NCBI GenBank assembly: GCA_019614645.1
Contig: JABWDB010000015.1
Location: 6,643,501-6,707,500 of the forward strand
DNA from: Stratiolaelaps scimitus
Lineage: Eukaryota; Arthropoda; Arachnida; Mesostigmata; Laelapidae
Reading direction: 5' to 3'
Length of the DNA: 64,000 nucleotides
Shown here piece by piece: positions 48,515 through 60,800 of the stretch; position 1 is the stretch's first letter; each line of letters opens with the position of its first letter. The translations under genes and the position numbers were made by a program. Below the pieces are notes generated by a model that searched no databases, was not told the origin of the DNA, and saw only the letters and a program-made list of their open reading frames with translations.

Positions 48515-48983
48515 GTAAGTATTCGAGAAAAAATCGTTCGAGCCAAAAGAACATTATATAACCTAATTTACTCTGTTTTGGCCAACTATGTGTTGTGTGC
48601 CTGTGCACAGTTCGAAAGGTGACGTATCATCGGAAATATGATGTGATCACCATGATAATGACTAGATATTTTCCATGTCGGACAATATCTCCGTATGATC
48701 CCGAGATCTGGTGCATCCTTAGCATTGTCAAGGAGAGTCCTTGAGCTAGGACTAGCGTCTCGATTTCTCGAATGATGAATTAGTCGAAAGACGACCTCAA
48801 TCAATCTGGATTGCGGTTGTCACTTGCCTGCTGGACAGGTACAACCTCCTATTGATTTTGACTCCGAAGAGGCTCACTGACAGCCATGAAATTCTTATGT
48901 ATATATATATATATAAATCGTGTCATGCAATATCTAACTTTCATTTGATATTTGTGTCTTTTCTTTACCTGGTGTCTATTCAG
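48515..48983 (+). other. Caskin intron, 469 bases
   Basis: From GTAAGT to TGTCTATTCAG, with a short (TA)n tract at 48,899-48,914. Nothing else is seen. Confidence 0.95.
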
Positions 48984-49212
48984 CCGTTCCTCCGAATCAG
49001 TACGAGGCCCTCAACCAGCCCGGCCGCATGGTGAGCTTCTTGAACAATCGAGGCGGGGCACTGCGGACGGTAGGCTCGGGAAGCGATTTGCAACGCATGG
49101 ACAATGAGGACCAGCAGCTATATATGGCGCTCGAGCTCAACAATCAGAAAAACCAGCGAGCAACTGGGCGATCGCTCGAATCTTTGCAAAACGACATGTA
49201 CACCTATCAACA
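48984..49212 (+). CDS. caskin: Caskin, post-SAM linker exon
   Basis: This exon joins in phase 1 and ends in phase 2 at a GTGAGT donor. It encodes a polar linker: VPPNQYEALNQPGRMVSFL, a Gly-rich turn, then SDLQRMDNEDQQLYMALEL, NNQKNQRATGRSLESLQND and MYTYQQ. The NEDQQLYMALELNNQKNQR part may form a short amphipathic helix. No domain of known function is visible, but the open frame, good splice sites on both sides and exact phase continuity support it fully. One frame is shared with the next exon across a split Gln codon. Confidence 0.93.
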
Positions 49213-49781
49213 GTGAGTTGATGACTTGCAGAAAAATATATCGACGTTCATATGTCTCGAGGATTTGTCTACGCCGTTTGAACTTATCGAGTCTGTCGTG
49301 AGTGTTATACGTAAAGAGATTGAATTTGACACATAAAAAAACACCCTATGTCGTTTATCTAAAAAGGACACCGGACTTATTACGGCGTAGGGATTCCCAA
49401 GCACACGTGCGCCGACGAAGGGAAATCGATTATTTTACCCCATTTTAACTATCGAAAATGGGTGGTTTAATTTCGCCGGCAATCACGAATCCATTGTTCA
49501 TAGCCGGAGACAACAACAGTTCGCGTGAACTGCAGATCTTCTCTGTTCAAGACTTAGCTCTTGAAAACAGCGCGGCGAGAAATTCACTTCTAATCCCTTC
49601 GCTGCTCAGCACTTGCGATAATTTGCATTATCCACCCTATATCTCTTCGGAGAATAACCATTAATGAATCGTTCATAATCACGTGCGTCATCCCCCAACC
49701 CCCGCGCGCGTTCATGCTGTCATACAACATGAACGAGCGCTGCTATTAACTTCTTACCGACATGGCTTGATTCGTTTCTAG
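49213..49781 (+). other. Caskin intron, 569 bases
   Basis: From GTGAGT to GATTCGTTTCTAG. No gene, repeat or strong structure recognised. Confidence 0.95.
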
Positions 49782-50442
49782 GCAAGACCTCAATGGCGGG
49801 AGCGGTTGGCGGCAGAATCAGTTCGATCATCAAATGGGCGGCGGTTCGTACGAGCCTATGGAAGGTACCGCGACACTCAACCGTCCCCGAGGCCTTGTCA
49901 AACCCCGGCCGGTCGCCAAAGTCACGGGAACTTCGACAACGTCACTGCGAGATGCGCTCAACGACGACGACGATGCCGACGCGTCGTTAGCTAAGGATTC
50001 GAACAATCTGAAAGGGGTTGGCTCTAATGGTCAGCAGGGTGGCGCCACAACGCCCGGCGCGATGTCGAAGCGCATACTGGCACCGCTTCCACCAGCAAAG
50101 CCGCCCCTGTCGGCCGGCGTCGTGGGGGTTGTCGGATCGGGATCCGGCAGCGACGCCCTAGCCGATACGGCGTTTGCCACTTGCGTGCAATCGCTCACAT
50201 CCCGCTTCACGTTGGCGACGCTCGGCGGTGATCGGGAGGACAAGGATGACGCTCTTCCGGCGGTGCCGCCGCCGATGAACGCAACGCTGAGGAGCATCTC
50301 CAAGATCAACCAGATCACCGCCCAGACACAGGCGCAACAGCAGCTGCAACAGCAGAATCCAGCACAGCAGCAGCAGTCTCCGCCGGGAGGTGCTGGCAGC
50401 GGGAAATCATCGCATCGGGGAACTGTCGAAGAGATGAACAAG
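49782..50442 (+). CDS. caskin: Caskin, long Pro/Gln-rich linker exon
   Basis: 661 bases, entered in phase 2 after TTTCTAG and left in phase 0 at GTAGGC. The product is disordered with short motifs: RPRGLVKPRPVAKVTGTSTT, an acidic NDDDDADAS patch, the Pro-rich LAPLPPAKPPLS (candidate SH3 ligand), a Gly/Ser/Val stretch, then a likely ordered segment CVQSLTSRFTLATLGG, a second Pro run (LPAVPPPMNATLRS), a Gln-rich tract (about 50,319-50,384) and a basic end HRGTVEEMNK. In the family this region is the Pro-rich part that binds SH3 and adaptor proteins. A 318-codon frame on the opposite strand (50,031-50,987) is a shadow. Gln and Asp tracts are coded by repeated triplets and may be polymorphic. Confidence 0.92.
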
Positions 50443-52159
50443 GTAGGCCGTACCTGCGACGATAAATTTGAAGGGTGAAAATGATAAATGATTTTAGCAT
50501 AATGTATCAGAGAGTCGACGGAGTCATGCGCGAATGGCATGAAGCAGTTCAGCTTATTCGTAGAGGACAGGTTCCTCTCTCTCTCTCTCTGTATATCATG
50601 CCCACGAGAGCAGCTACATATCCGGGACTCCGTGGACAAAGCCAATAGTGGCGAACGTAATAGAAGAATGCGAACCTCGGTGAATACGAGATGTTCCCGT
50701 CTGTTATCCCGCGCATATCGAAAGAATAGCATAGACCACTGACGCGTGTACCCCACCCTCGTCCGCCATCCTAAACACATTCCCTTTCGACAGACACAAG
50801 CCGTTACAATTGAAGATGTCCAATCAAGTAGTATCCGCACAGTGGGAACATCCGCCAGCTGCCTTTGTTGAATGGAAGAGGCGAGCAACAAAGCGCACAT
50901 GATGAAGTATGAGACCTTGGTCATATAAATGATCCGGACTCCCTTCACGTGCACGCCTCTTTGTCTGTCGTCAAATCGCAGCAGCACAATGAACTGCCTA
51001 CCTAGAGAACAACGTCAGACGAGAACGACAGAGGAACGCTTTCATTCGGCCACGTCTACACCGGGGCCTCCACGCGTGGTGGACGTGGACGTATAGCAAA
51101 CAGGGTGGCAAAGACTTAGGTAGAATATCCGGCAATATGTCCTTCTCCCACTGGATCGTCTCAGTGGCGGCCTTCATCCGCCGCCACATCTTTATTTTAT
51201 CCTCGTCAGACAGCCTCGTCTTGCCCGACGGAGTAGGGGCACCTTGCCACCCTGCTCCGAGATCGACACCGAGAAGAGCAGAGACACATTCGGCTGCTAA
51301 TGCTCCATAGTTTCTGATGGGGGCATCGTTTCTAATGCTCCTGCCGCCGCTACTGGCGCCGTTGTCGTTGTTAGCGGCGTCGCCGACAACAGCTCTTCTT
51401 TCTCCATATATCTCTCATGTGGCTTTTATATGCCATTACGCGTCGGCCGCCGGTCAGCCGACTGGCCGGCGACAATGGCGAGATGGTGGGATTTGTGGCG
51501 AGGAGGAGGGGGAGGATTGCCTTCTCGTGGTATAATCTCTTCTCAGAGATTATATATTATACCAAGAGGACGGTATATAGGTAGGCCCTCGAAGGTAAGG
51601 GCGAGACAGGGGAAATGTCTAAGAGGAACCCGAAGGCGGACGGAGAGAGGGACATGCTGTCAAAAGAAGCAGGGCCGTGGGGTAGCTGGAGACGATTCTG
51701 GCGGCGGTAAGGGAGCAGGTTGAGCTGAGGGAATAACGCCGTTGTCTAACTCGGCTAACTTGCTGCTTCGCTTGCTAGCACTGCCGTTGTTGATGTTGCT
51801 GTTGCTGTTGCTGCCCAGGACAGACTGTATTCTATATATATATATATATATGTTGAGTGGTACTGATCTCGCTATCTAGATCGGCTGTTTACACCACGTA
51901 TTTCGGCCACGTTTCACACCATGAGCTTAGCTATAGGGTCGTATATATATTATATATAAATGGGCCGTGACATAGGATTGAGTGCGATTCGACCTTTTGA
52001 ATGTTAACTAGCAGACACAAATGATTGTGGATGATGCCGTCGGTCAACAATGCTGTCAACCTCTTGGCTGTCGTACCAGCTAAATGACGATATATGTAAT
52101 GTCAACATGCCGTCTCCCTTGTGTTTTTTGCTCTTCTATCTGTTCTGGTGACATTTCAG
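50443..52159 (+). other. Caskin intron, 1.7 kb
   Basis: From GTAGGC to GGTGACATTTCAG. It contains a bulged hairpin at 51,528-51,564 and (TA)n tracts at 51,834-51,851 and 51,941-51,957. Opposite-strand frames have no recognisable product. Confidence 0.92.
51528..51564. repeat. Bulged inverted repeat in intron
   Basis: TGGTATAAT (51,528-51,536) pairs with ATTATACCA (51,556-51,564) and CTCT pairs with AGAG inside, leaving a one-sided AT bulge. It forms a hairpin of about 37 bases in the caskin pre-mRNA. Confidence 0.85.
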
Positions 52160-53227
52160 GCAAACATAGCAGCGCTAGCCGGTGCACACCAGATGACTGC
52201 TGGTTTAATCACCGATCGACAGGATCCTCCCTCGCCGCCACAACGCGACTACCCCGCAACACCCACCACCTGCGACCAGGACCAAACTCGCCTGCCTTCA
52301 AGCGACACCGTCCCCGCTAACAGTAACGGCACCCTTAGCAGCCACAGCATAAATAGCAGCAGCAGCAGCAAAGTTCACAATAACAACAACAATAACAACA
52401 ACAAGAGTAACGCTGCCCAGCCTCAAAGTTACCCTTCGCCCGTGTTGCACTCCCAGGCCAACAGTATTATTAGCCAGGTTAAAAGGCAGGACTCCAATTC
52501 AAGCCTCACAAGCGACTGCGGCATTCCGTTCGCCAACGAGAACGTCGGCACGATTAAGCAGAAGCCACCCCATCCGCCGACCCCTGACTACGAGCCGCCT
52601 CAGCAGGCAGCGTCTGCCCATTGCCCTTCCACGAAACCCCTCCTTACCTCACCTGCGGCGGCTACGGCACCAAGCGGTAGCTCATCCACAGGCGCTGCCG
52701 GACCCACAGCGGGCGGTGGCAGCCGGAGTCCGCCGCGCCACCAGCAGCCTGTTGCCGGCGGGGGGTCCGCCGTCACGTTCGAGATGTGCAGCACCCTCCC
52801 GCGGAGAGCGAAGCCGCCGCCTCCAGCGGCGGACATGGCCGGCGGAACCGGCGCGCTAATCCCCAGCGATCGCAAGAAGAGCTTTGCCGACTCGCCTCTC
52901 CTCCGTCGGAGCCAGTCGGCCCGGAGCCGGGAACTGGCTCTGCCCGAACTCACACCGCCGCCGCCGCCAGCACCTCATCCACCTCTGCCGCCGCTGCCGC
53001 CGATGCGAGGAGCGCCCACCGGCCCTGTGGGCGCCTCCCCATCATCCAGTGCCAGCAGCAGCAGCAGCAGTAGTAGTAGTAGCAACATGCAGCCACAAAC
53101 CTGCGCGACCTCGGCGACGACCGGCGGCAGCGTCGCGTCGCACAAGGTAGCCGTCATCGACGACATCGAGCATATGTTGGCTAGCCTCACCGATCAGTTG
53201 GATGCAATGCTAGATCATTCCGCCTAA
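52160..53227 (+). CDS. caskin: Caskin, terminal exon with Pro-rich region and C-terminal tail
   Basis: The last exon enters in phase 0 after ACATTTCAG and ends with TAA at 53,225-53,227 (355 codons before the stop). In order: a linker with PPSPPQRDYPATP, Ser and Asn runs (52,352-52,404), GTIKQKPPHPPTPDYEPP, a Gly/Ser/Pro segment, VTFEMCSTLPRRAKPPPP, the basic phospho-site-like KKSFADSPLLRRSQSARSR, a long Pro run (TPPPPPAPHPPLPPLPP, candidate SH3/WW/EVH1 ligand), a Ser run (53,040-53,083), and the conserved tail helix IDDIEHMLASLTDQLDAML. The tail ends the protein nine bases before the stop and resembles the family's C-terminal domain. All exons from 27,156 join to 876 uninterrupted codons. 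Confidence 0.94.
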   Translation, partial: ANIAALAGAHQMTAGLITDRQDPPSPPQRDYPATPTTCDQDQTRLPSSDTVPANSNGTLSSHSINSSSSSKVHNNNNNNNNKSNAAQPQSYPSPVLHSQANSIISQVKRQDSNSSLTSDCGIPFANENVGTIKQKPPHPPTPDYEPPQQAASAHCPSTKPLLTSPAAATAPSGSSSTGAAGPTAGGGSRSPPRHQQPVAGGGSAVTFEMCSTLPRRAKPPPPAADMAGGTGALIPSDRKKSFADSPLLRRSQSARSRELALPELTPPPPPAPHPPLPPLPPMRGAPTGPVGASPSSSASSSSSSSSSSNMQPQTCATSATTGGSVASHKVAVIDDIEHMLASLTDQLDAMLDHSA

Positions 53228-55847
53228 GAATTGTGCTCATCCACATCGCAATTAATAATACGGACTATGAATCATTGGACGAGAGAGAGAGAGAGAGAAA
53301 GACAGAAAAACAAATAAGCAAGCGAAGTAGTCGAATCAATCTGTATCGATGTTCATGCCAATAGGAAAAACAAACAAGGGAAAACAATCAATCAATCAAT
53401 TAACCAATCAATCAATCAATGGTCGATCAGTCATGAGAGAAAGAAACCGCAATTACACAATGTTCGCCTCACGGAACAACAACAGTTTCGCGAACTGTTC
53501 ATCCCATGTGTATGTCGCTGGCAGAGATATTCCTGCGATCAAATTAGGAAGGCAAATGCGCGGGGTCCAACCCTCCAATAGTGGTCAACGCGGTACCAGA
53601 AAAAGATTCCGGCAATGTCCGTTGCCGGACTGTTGAGAAGAATTCGCCCAGAGGGGTTTCTTTTTGTGCAGTGAAAATGATTAAGGCAGTAATAATATCG
53701 GACGATTCTTGATCTGTTGAAACGGCGAACCTACAATTTATATATATATATACATATAGTGACGATCAATATGGAACGAAAGCAAGAATGAGCTTTCGGA
53801 TAGGAATGACTCGATGGTAACATTCGCCAGCTTGGTCGCCCATTCAGATTGCCACAATGGATCTGATCCAGACAGGTGATTGCTAGCTGGCGATGAATGC
53901 ATGCACTCTCATTATGGCCAATCTGTCTCGGTGATTCAGGATCATAATGACAATTCATTAATTGATGGTGATGATGATGATGACGCATATGATGTTTCCG
54001 TCTTAGGCCAGACTAGTTCTGCATTTAACGGTCACTTGCGCTTTATGAGACAATACCTCTCTTTGCAGTAGAGCCCCATTCTATCCATGTTGCCTTCCCC
54101 AAAAAAACACACCTGACGACCTCGTGTATTAAATGTATAGATTACTGTGAAACCTTGTGGCACTCCACATAGGAATATATTCGCAGAGTTGCCCAAAACA
54201 ATTTCTATTAGTGACAAGTGTGCGAGCATATATATATACATATAGATATATTATGATTGCTATGATTTTTACCTACAAGTTACGAGCTTACCTCGAAATC
54301 ACCAAGGCAGGACACAGATAGCTAGAGGAATTAGTATTAGTTCTAATCAGTACGCCCTCCTGCCACATAAAAGATGTCTCGGCATTTCAATGATTGATGC
54401 CAAGGCAAAATGTTGATAAGGGATAGCTGTTGATCAACTCAATTCCTTCGTTTGCCCGAGTGCAAACCCAACGAGTAAGCGGGAAAAAGAACCAAGAGCG
54501 ATGATTAGTCTGATGACTATTCATTGTTCAGACGGCCCCTGGGCTGTCTCTGGTTTTCGAACCAAATTCGAATCCCCTGTTATTGTTAATAGTCATACTG
54601 TTACATACAGATTATTATGAATACTTACTATGAATAGAAAGTAACTCATCTAAGTGGACGGAACGTCCAGCAGGAACAGTTTCCCCAGAACGCTCATTAA
54701 TCATAAGGGCTTCGAACACCGGACCAATACCTATACATATATCGAACGTCTTCGTGAGCGCTAAATTTCAATGGTTACCACTGCGAGGGGCGTGCCACGG
54801 CTGTTTCTCGTTAAATTGAGCATATAAACGAGGGTTGTTTACGGGTTGTTTATATCGACGGCTGACGATTAATAATGTTATTATTATTATTATTATTATT
54901 ATGGCTTAAAACTATTAAGCAAATGATGGTGACCAGGTCAGAGATAGGACGCGCGTCGAGTTGTTAACGACAATTCATTATCTAGGCCATAGTGCGAGAT
55001 GAAACTAGCCGTTCGTCAACAAGAACCAAGCAGGCCCATAGGATGGAGATAGTCTGTAGGCGAGTATACGCAAAAATACACCCGTACGAATAACCAGCAA
55101 AATAACAGAGACGATTTACACACGCGCATTGGCGGTGTGAACGCGCCCAGGTATTGTCTAAACCTGCTAAGGGAGAGAGAGAGAGAGCGACAACGTTACA
55201 TAGGGATCCCTTGACCACGCAGTGCAGGTGCGTGTGTTTTGAATTTTGCAAGCTAGTGTAAGTACACGATGGATAAGGTGAGACAGTATGGGTAGGTGTG
55301 ATGGACGCAGTCTCGACCGCAGAAGGGCGGATTATGAGGAGCGTGTGTATGGTATTCTCGCGGTCGTTGCGAGATGACGATTGCTGCGACTCAGGTGCAT
55401 AAAACACTGGTATGATTGTGAGTGTGATTGGCTGATTCCGTTGTGATGGGGCCATTCGGCAGAGTTGGCTATTATAGCTCTCGAACGACGAACCACCATA
55501 GAATAGAGAAGAAATCAGAGTAAAGCGAGAGATGTAGACCGCTCAGGATATAGATAGTATCCTTCAAAACGCGTACAGCCACGTACACGCAACCACGTAT
55601 TGTCCATTGCATCGTCGTCTGACCTATTGAGCCGCTGGCCATCGATCGCATCACTATTTTGCACCAGCTATCTGGGACTATTGTATGGGCTCCGATATCG
55701 TCAGCGACACTGTTCCCAACTATTCTCCCTCGAGTTATGTGAAGACGGCTGAAGCAAAGGCTCTTATATCCGTCGAAAAGCGAGCCAAAATGCAAAGATC
55801 CGAGAGCCCCATGTTCTTGCAGGCCTACCCAAAGCTCTTTGCGTTCA

Positions 55848-55889
55848 GCCGCCGTGTTATATATATATATATATATGGTGGTCGGCGGC
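55848..55889. repeat. (TA)n tract with inverted GC-rich flanks
   Basis: GCCGCCG (55,848-55,854) and its reverse complement CGGCGGC (55,883-55,889) enclose a TA tract, giving a stable stem closed by an AT-rich loop. Confidence 0.85.
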
Positions 55890-56704
55890 TCCCTCACATC
55901 TTACACAGGGGTACGCTAATAGTCGCGCTACCTGCTGTTTGATGTCGTTTCGGGACGGACGCTCAACGAGGAGAGTACAACTCAACTCGAGTGGTGGCAA
56001 CGGACGAGATTGTTACGAACCGGATTGGCGGAAGATGAACTACTCGTCAGCGGGGAGAAGCCGCTGCGCACTGCAAAAACTGCTACTTCTACCCACAACT
56101 GGTGATAGATTTAATACTGCTACAACCACTACTACTGCTAGCATTAAATCGAATACACTCCGCCAATCTGGCTCCGTCCCAATCCTCCGCGCTTCCAGAA
56201 GAAGACGTCGAAACAGCTAGCACACCCCACCATAAGGGAACAAGAAGGCCGGGAACAGGAAGGAGGCACGCCGCATCGGGAAGACCGAAGTAGCGGCTTA
56301 GGAGAAGGGCCCAGGCGGTCGTCCTTTGGCAAAGCGCGCCCCTTCCGCGACTCCGGTGGCCTGACGTGCAGTCCCCGACGTGCACAATTATGATGTTTGA
56401 TCGAGGTCGAAAGCGGCAGGGGACACGGTGACGGCGCGGCTAAGCCCGCTCGAACACATGGACTCACGAAGCTAAAGACTCACAGAGGCAGAGAGGAGGG
56501 GAGAGGAAGCCGTTCGTTCAAACAAGCAGCCGTACTTCGTTTGTTCGAATCCTTGCCTCGATTCCGGAGGCAACTCAGTATAGAACGTTATTGTAGAAAG
56601 TGGTAGAGTGTTACATTTACCTGTTTCAACGCGCGGGTCCAACGCACACAGACACACAAACGACAGCCACGACTGACGAACTGGCGGCGAGAAGGGCGAG
56701 GAGA

Positions 56705-56706
<2 letters not shown>

Positions 56707-56778
<72 letters not shown>

Positions 56779-56800
56779 AAGATAGATAGATATATATATA
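56707..56800. repeat. (TA)n-(GA)n-(TA)n compound microsatellite
   Basis: TA repeats (56,707-56,738) pass into GA repeats (to about 56,774), then GATA units and a second TA run near 56,790-56,801. Confidence 0.97.
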
Positions 56801-57755
56801 TACGGACATACTACACACAGACATACGCAGGCAGGCAAATAGAGGAGAGCAGAGCCTCGGATTTTGGTCAGGCGAGTAAAGGAGGTCAAACTCTGATAGG
56901 AGAACGGGGAGCCAGCCGGACGACCATCCGTGGGGCCCACACAAACAGGTAACTACGGTTCGTTTGTGTCCATTGCAGCTTTACGACACCGTGTTATTGT
57001 TCCTTCGCGACAATATGACAATGGGAATGATACCATAAACATCACTAAGAGTGTTATTACTACCTTATTATTGTTATTATGATGATCATTATTATTATCA
57101 TTATTACTAGCGCCCCCCCCCCCCCGGTAGGATTATCTAGAAAATGATATATAACGTACAACCTAATTAACTCCTCATCATCGTTATTCGATTATTACAC
57201 CTGAATCACGTTTAACACGTAGCCAGTCCTTCGTTGAGTTGTGATAGTTAAGGGTGGAGCTAATTCTTTACCAAGCAAGCCGGCTCCCACAGAGGCGTGT
57301 CGAGTGGTCGCCACCTGTCAGCCTATCTGTGTAAACAGTGGACTCGCTATCGGACCACTGCTGCTGCTGCGGTTCCGACGAGCCATTAATAATATCACAC
57401 CGTCATTAGCGCAACATGAAACAACAACCCTGAAAGGATACGATTCCTTCAAGCGATACCGCCTCAGCGAAAAGGAAGTGCGCTCGTATAGCAGCAAAAT
57501 ATCACGAAATAATTGCAAAGATGAGGGAGCGGTGAAAGTCAACGCGCGAAGAAGGTGAAATTGAAGCATCATTGAGTATGAAGTTGTGTTGAAGATGTGT
57601 TGGATAGATACGACCATGTTGATCTTATCCTGGAAAGAATAATATTATATAAATAAGAGGCGGACACAGAGAGAGATAACTGCCGCCAGATGGAGATGGA
57701 TATCAGTGGCGCTGTTACTGAGCAGGACTCCTCATTTGGGAGTGGCAGTTGGTCC

Positions 57756-57757
<2 letters not shown>

Positions 57758-57794
<37 letters not shown>
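57758..57794. repeat. (TA)n microsatellite
   Basis: An uninterrupted TA tract of about 37 bases. Confidence 0.97.
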
Positions 57795-57798
<4 letters not shown>

Positions 57799-57890
57799 AA
57801 TGGCATGTTACAGGTCGTGTCAATGTAGTAGCTGGCGGGGGCAGACGTTATTATGTACATAGATAATAAAAATCTAATTAAATATAACTA

Positions 57891-60800
57891 AATGACAACA
57901 AATAAAAACAATAATATAATAATTCTCATTGCGAGTATTAATAGTATTATCATTATTATTATTATTATTAGTGTACCATGATGAAAACTACGATTTCAAT
58001 TATTGACATTCTACGATTGTATGTAATGATAATATTAATGATGGTAAAATAAAGAACGTTAGTGTTATTATAACCTACGGAGAACAAGAAGGCGAATTAC
58101 CTCATAATATATATATATATATGTAATGATCATCATCATTAGGAAAGCCTATAGGCCTCGACGCTTGCCGAGTCGAACGGCGGATAGGTAGATGTTTTTC
58201 ATTTGAGGCTTTACACCATTACAGCTATTTATATGAAATAGAAACGAATGTTATAGATCGATAATGACAATAATCATAATAATAATAAATACAATAGTTT
58301 AATTAGTAATAATAATAATAATAATAATTATTATTATTACTATTATTATTATTATTATCAAGTCGTATGACAGCAAGCTGACCCAAGCTGATTAATGACG
58401 ATGAGAAGAATCCCCTTGACGGCTGTCTTCGAAAAATCTGATTGTCAAGCGACTAAAGGCCATTTGGCCCACTTCGACCCTCATGTTGTTATTATCATGT
58501 ACTAATGACAAGCTTGTCGATATGATAACGTGTACAACACGTTCGCCAGTGCGAGCCAACCATGCCCTCATAAACGAATCACACAAGCAAGCAGAGTAGC
58601 ACAGGATTGGAGTGACTCGCAAAAAAACGTGTGTGCTATATGACCGATAACTGAATTAGCGGTTGCGTTTCGCGTACGAATCTAAGCGTCTAAGTCCGTG
58701 ACGATAAACAAGATCAGGTGTTGGAGACTGCATGAGGTCGTGCGATAAGTCCTGTGGCGTGGGTATATTTCAAGTGGCAGCCGAAAGAGGGAGAGGGAGA
58801 GACTAAAGGAAGAACGTCGATGATGACGATAATATGGCCCTGACACGAATGGAGAATATTTGACCCTGATAGAGCAAATTAACCTGTTCGAAACGAGGAG
58901 ATGTAATAATGACACGGTGCAATCATGGAAAGGTGACGAAACAGAGCAGGAACAAGAAGAAAAACAACTTTGAAAAAAAAAATTATATATATATATATAT
59001 ATACACACACACATAATATTGAGCATACTCGCACTCAATGCAACATAGAGGGGTCGAGTGAGTGCTGTCGACACCAAATATCGATATCATGATATGGATG
59101 AATCCCGATGTGTGCGGAAGAGCTAATGACAAAGTTGTGGCTCATCATTATTGAGTCATAATAATTGAGTCATAATTTCCATCAATATGGAAATTAGCAT
59201 ACATCGTAGAGACGAACGATGAATAGTGATGATATTGAAATGTGATGTGGCCGAGTTTCACCCTGTTGTTCGCCCTTCGAGGAGCGTTGCCCTTCGAGAT
59301 ACAACCACTCGTACAGCTGGCGGTATGAAACAATGTTGTTATAATGAATTGAGAATTTCAAGATGATGACATTGATGACTCTAATCGAACTCAAAGTAGC
59401 GCGTTGATCAATCGGATATAGCCAAAAGGAAAAATACAACAAACTCGCTAAACAAAACAGCCGAATCGCAAGAACCGCAACAACAACAACAATAACAACA
59501 AGCAATGGAAAACAATGCAACAGCAACAATAGCAACAATGTCAGCGAACACTTCATCAACACAACACCACCAACCACTGCAGGCTGTAAGCGGGTTAAGT
59601 TACCGAGGTGCAGAGCACACGACACGTATGAAGGTCTATAATGAATTGAGGGAAAAGAAAGCTCATTAATAATCGTCCGTCACCAGTTTGCAAAATACGT
59701 GCGTACGTATTTTGCGCGTACCCATACCCATTCGCACAGAAACACGTTGAAAAGCACGAGCACTTTGTAATGACAGTACATAAACAGCGATACAGGATAA
59801 ATACACAGGGGTTCTTTGAGATCGGTGAGTTCGATCGACTGGCTCGAAGCAGAAAAAGTCGAGGGACAAGGGTTCATCATTGGCGGTAGTTCATTCGCGA
59901 CGGACAATTAGCACACTGTGCTTGCTATGCTACGTGCTGCCGTGAACGACCCGAACGGTGACGATAAGTGTCATCCTCTGAACAGTTGAGCACAAGCAGA
60001 ATAATGATTGATCTTTCAGAAAAGGCAGCAGAAATTCCGGCACGCGTAAAAGTTCAATACATGAGAAAAAGGCATCCGAGAAATCAATTAGGAAAAATCT
60101 CCACTATGAAAAGCAGTATGAAAAATGCAACGTAAGTTAATTACGTTGAGTCACTGAGTCTATAACGAGTCGCAATGGAACGGGTTGGGTCGAATATAGC
60201 AAAAGCACACATAATTGAAAATTTGTACAACATGATTATCCATTGTCGATACCCACATGCACTTACCCCTCAACATACACTACGCTGCCCCGCTACCCCC
60301 CGTTCCAGAAGTAACACCAGTACCCCGTTCAGGCCAAGATAGCGCGCCAGACAAAAACAATGAGGGTTTCGCGAACAAATTAGGTTGACGGACGCATGCT
60401 GCATGCACATAGACACTAGTATTTTATTCACAAAGAGCATACGAGAGAGAGAGAGAAAGAGAGAGAGAGGCAGGTGAATGGATTATAGTGACAAAAGGAT
60501 CATTGATAATCAAATTCATCATGAATCAAATTTTGCTAATAGAGTGGTACGTTCATACAATATAAATGTCGACGTAGAATTGCAACGGTGATAGTACAGG
60601 TGTGTCCGACAGCACGATTGGCACGGAGGCACCGACGTCCCAAATTTGTTTTGAATTCACGTGTCCCAGCGTTGACGCATGGAACGATGAGGAGGCAGCA
60701 TATCCGGCCGCGTATCTGACAATTCTGGCCAGCCACCGCCGGACCCGTATTATCACCACGATCAACACAGGACCCCGTATACCGCTGTCTAGGCTTGGAA

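Larger units (their letters stand above)
53228..57890 (+). other. Caskin 3' UTR and downstream DNA
   Basis: The first canonical AATAAA on the plus strand that I find after the stop is at 57,865-57,870, followed by ATTAAA. A variant ATTAAA occurs at 54,128-54,133, so the 3' UTR could be about 0.9 kb or about 4.6 kb. Contents: (GA)n at 53,282-53,299, an ATCA tandem run (53,389-53,419), short (TA)n tracts, an (ATT)n tract near 54,878-54,901, a (TA)n with inverted GC arms at 55,848-55,889, TA-to-GA at 56,707-56,774 and a run of C near 57,113-57,125. A plus-strand frame at 55,939-56,220 has no recognised domain. Confidence 0.55.

Noticed and set aside
50031..50987. 318-codon frame on the minus strand
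   Set aside because: It lies opposite the certain caskin exon 49,782-50,442 and extends into its intron. The peptide is the antisense of Gln/Gly/Pro codons (Cys/Leu runs) and has no domain.
59194..59625. 143-codon minus-strand frame with membrane-like Leu/Val stretches
   Set aside because: The hydrophobic segment is the antisense of (CAA)n repeats; no other protein-like feature.
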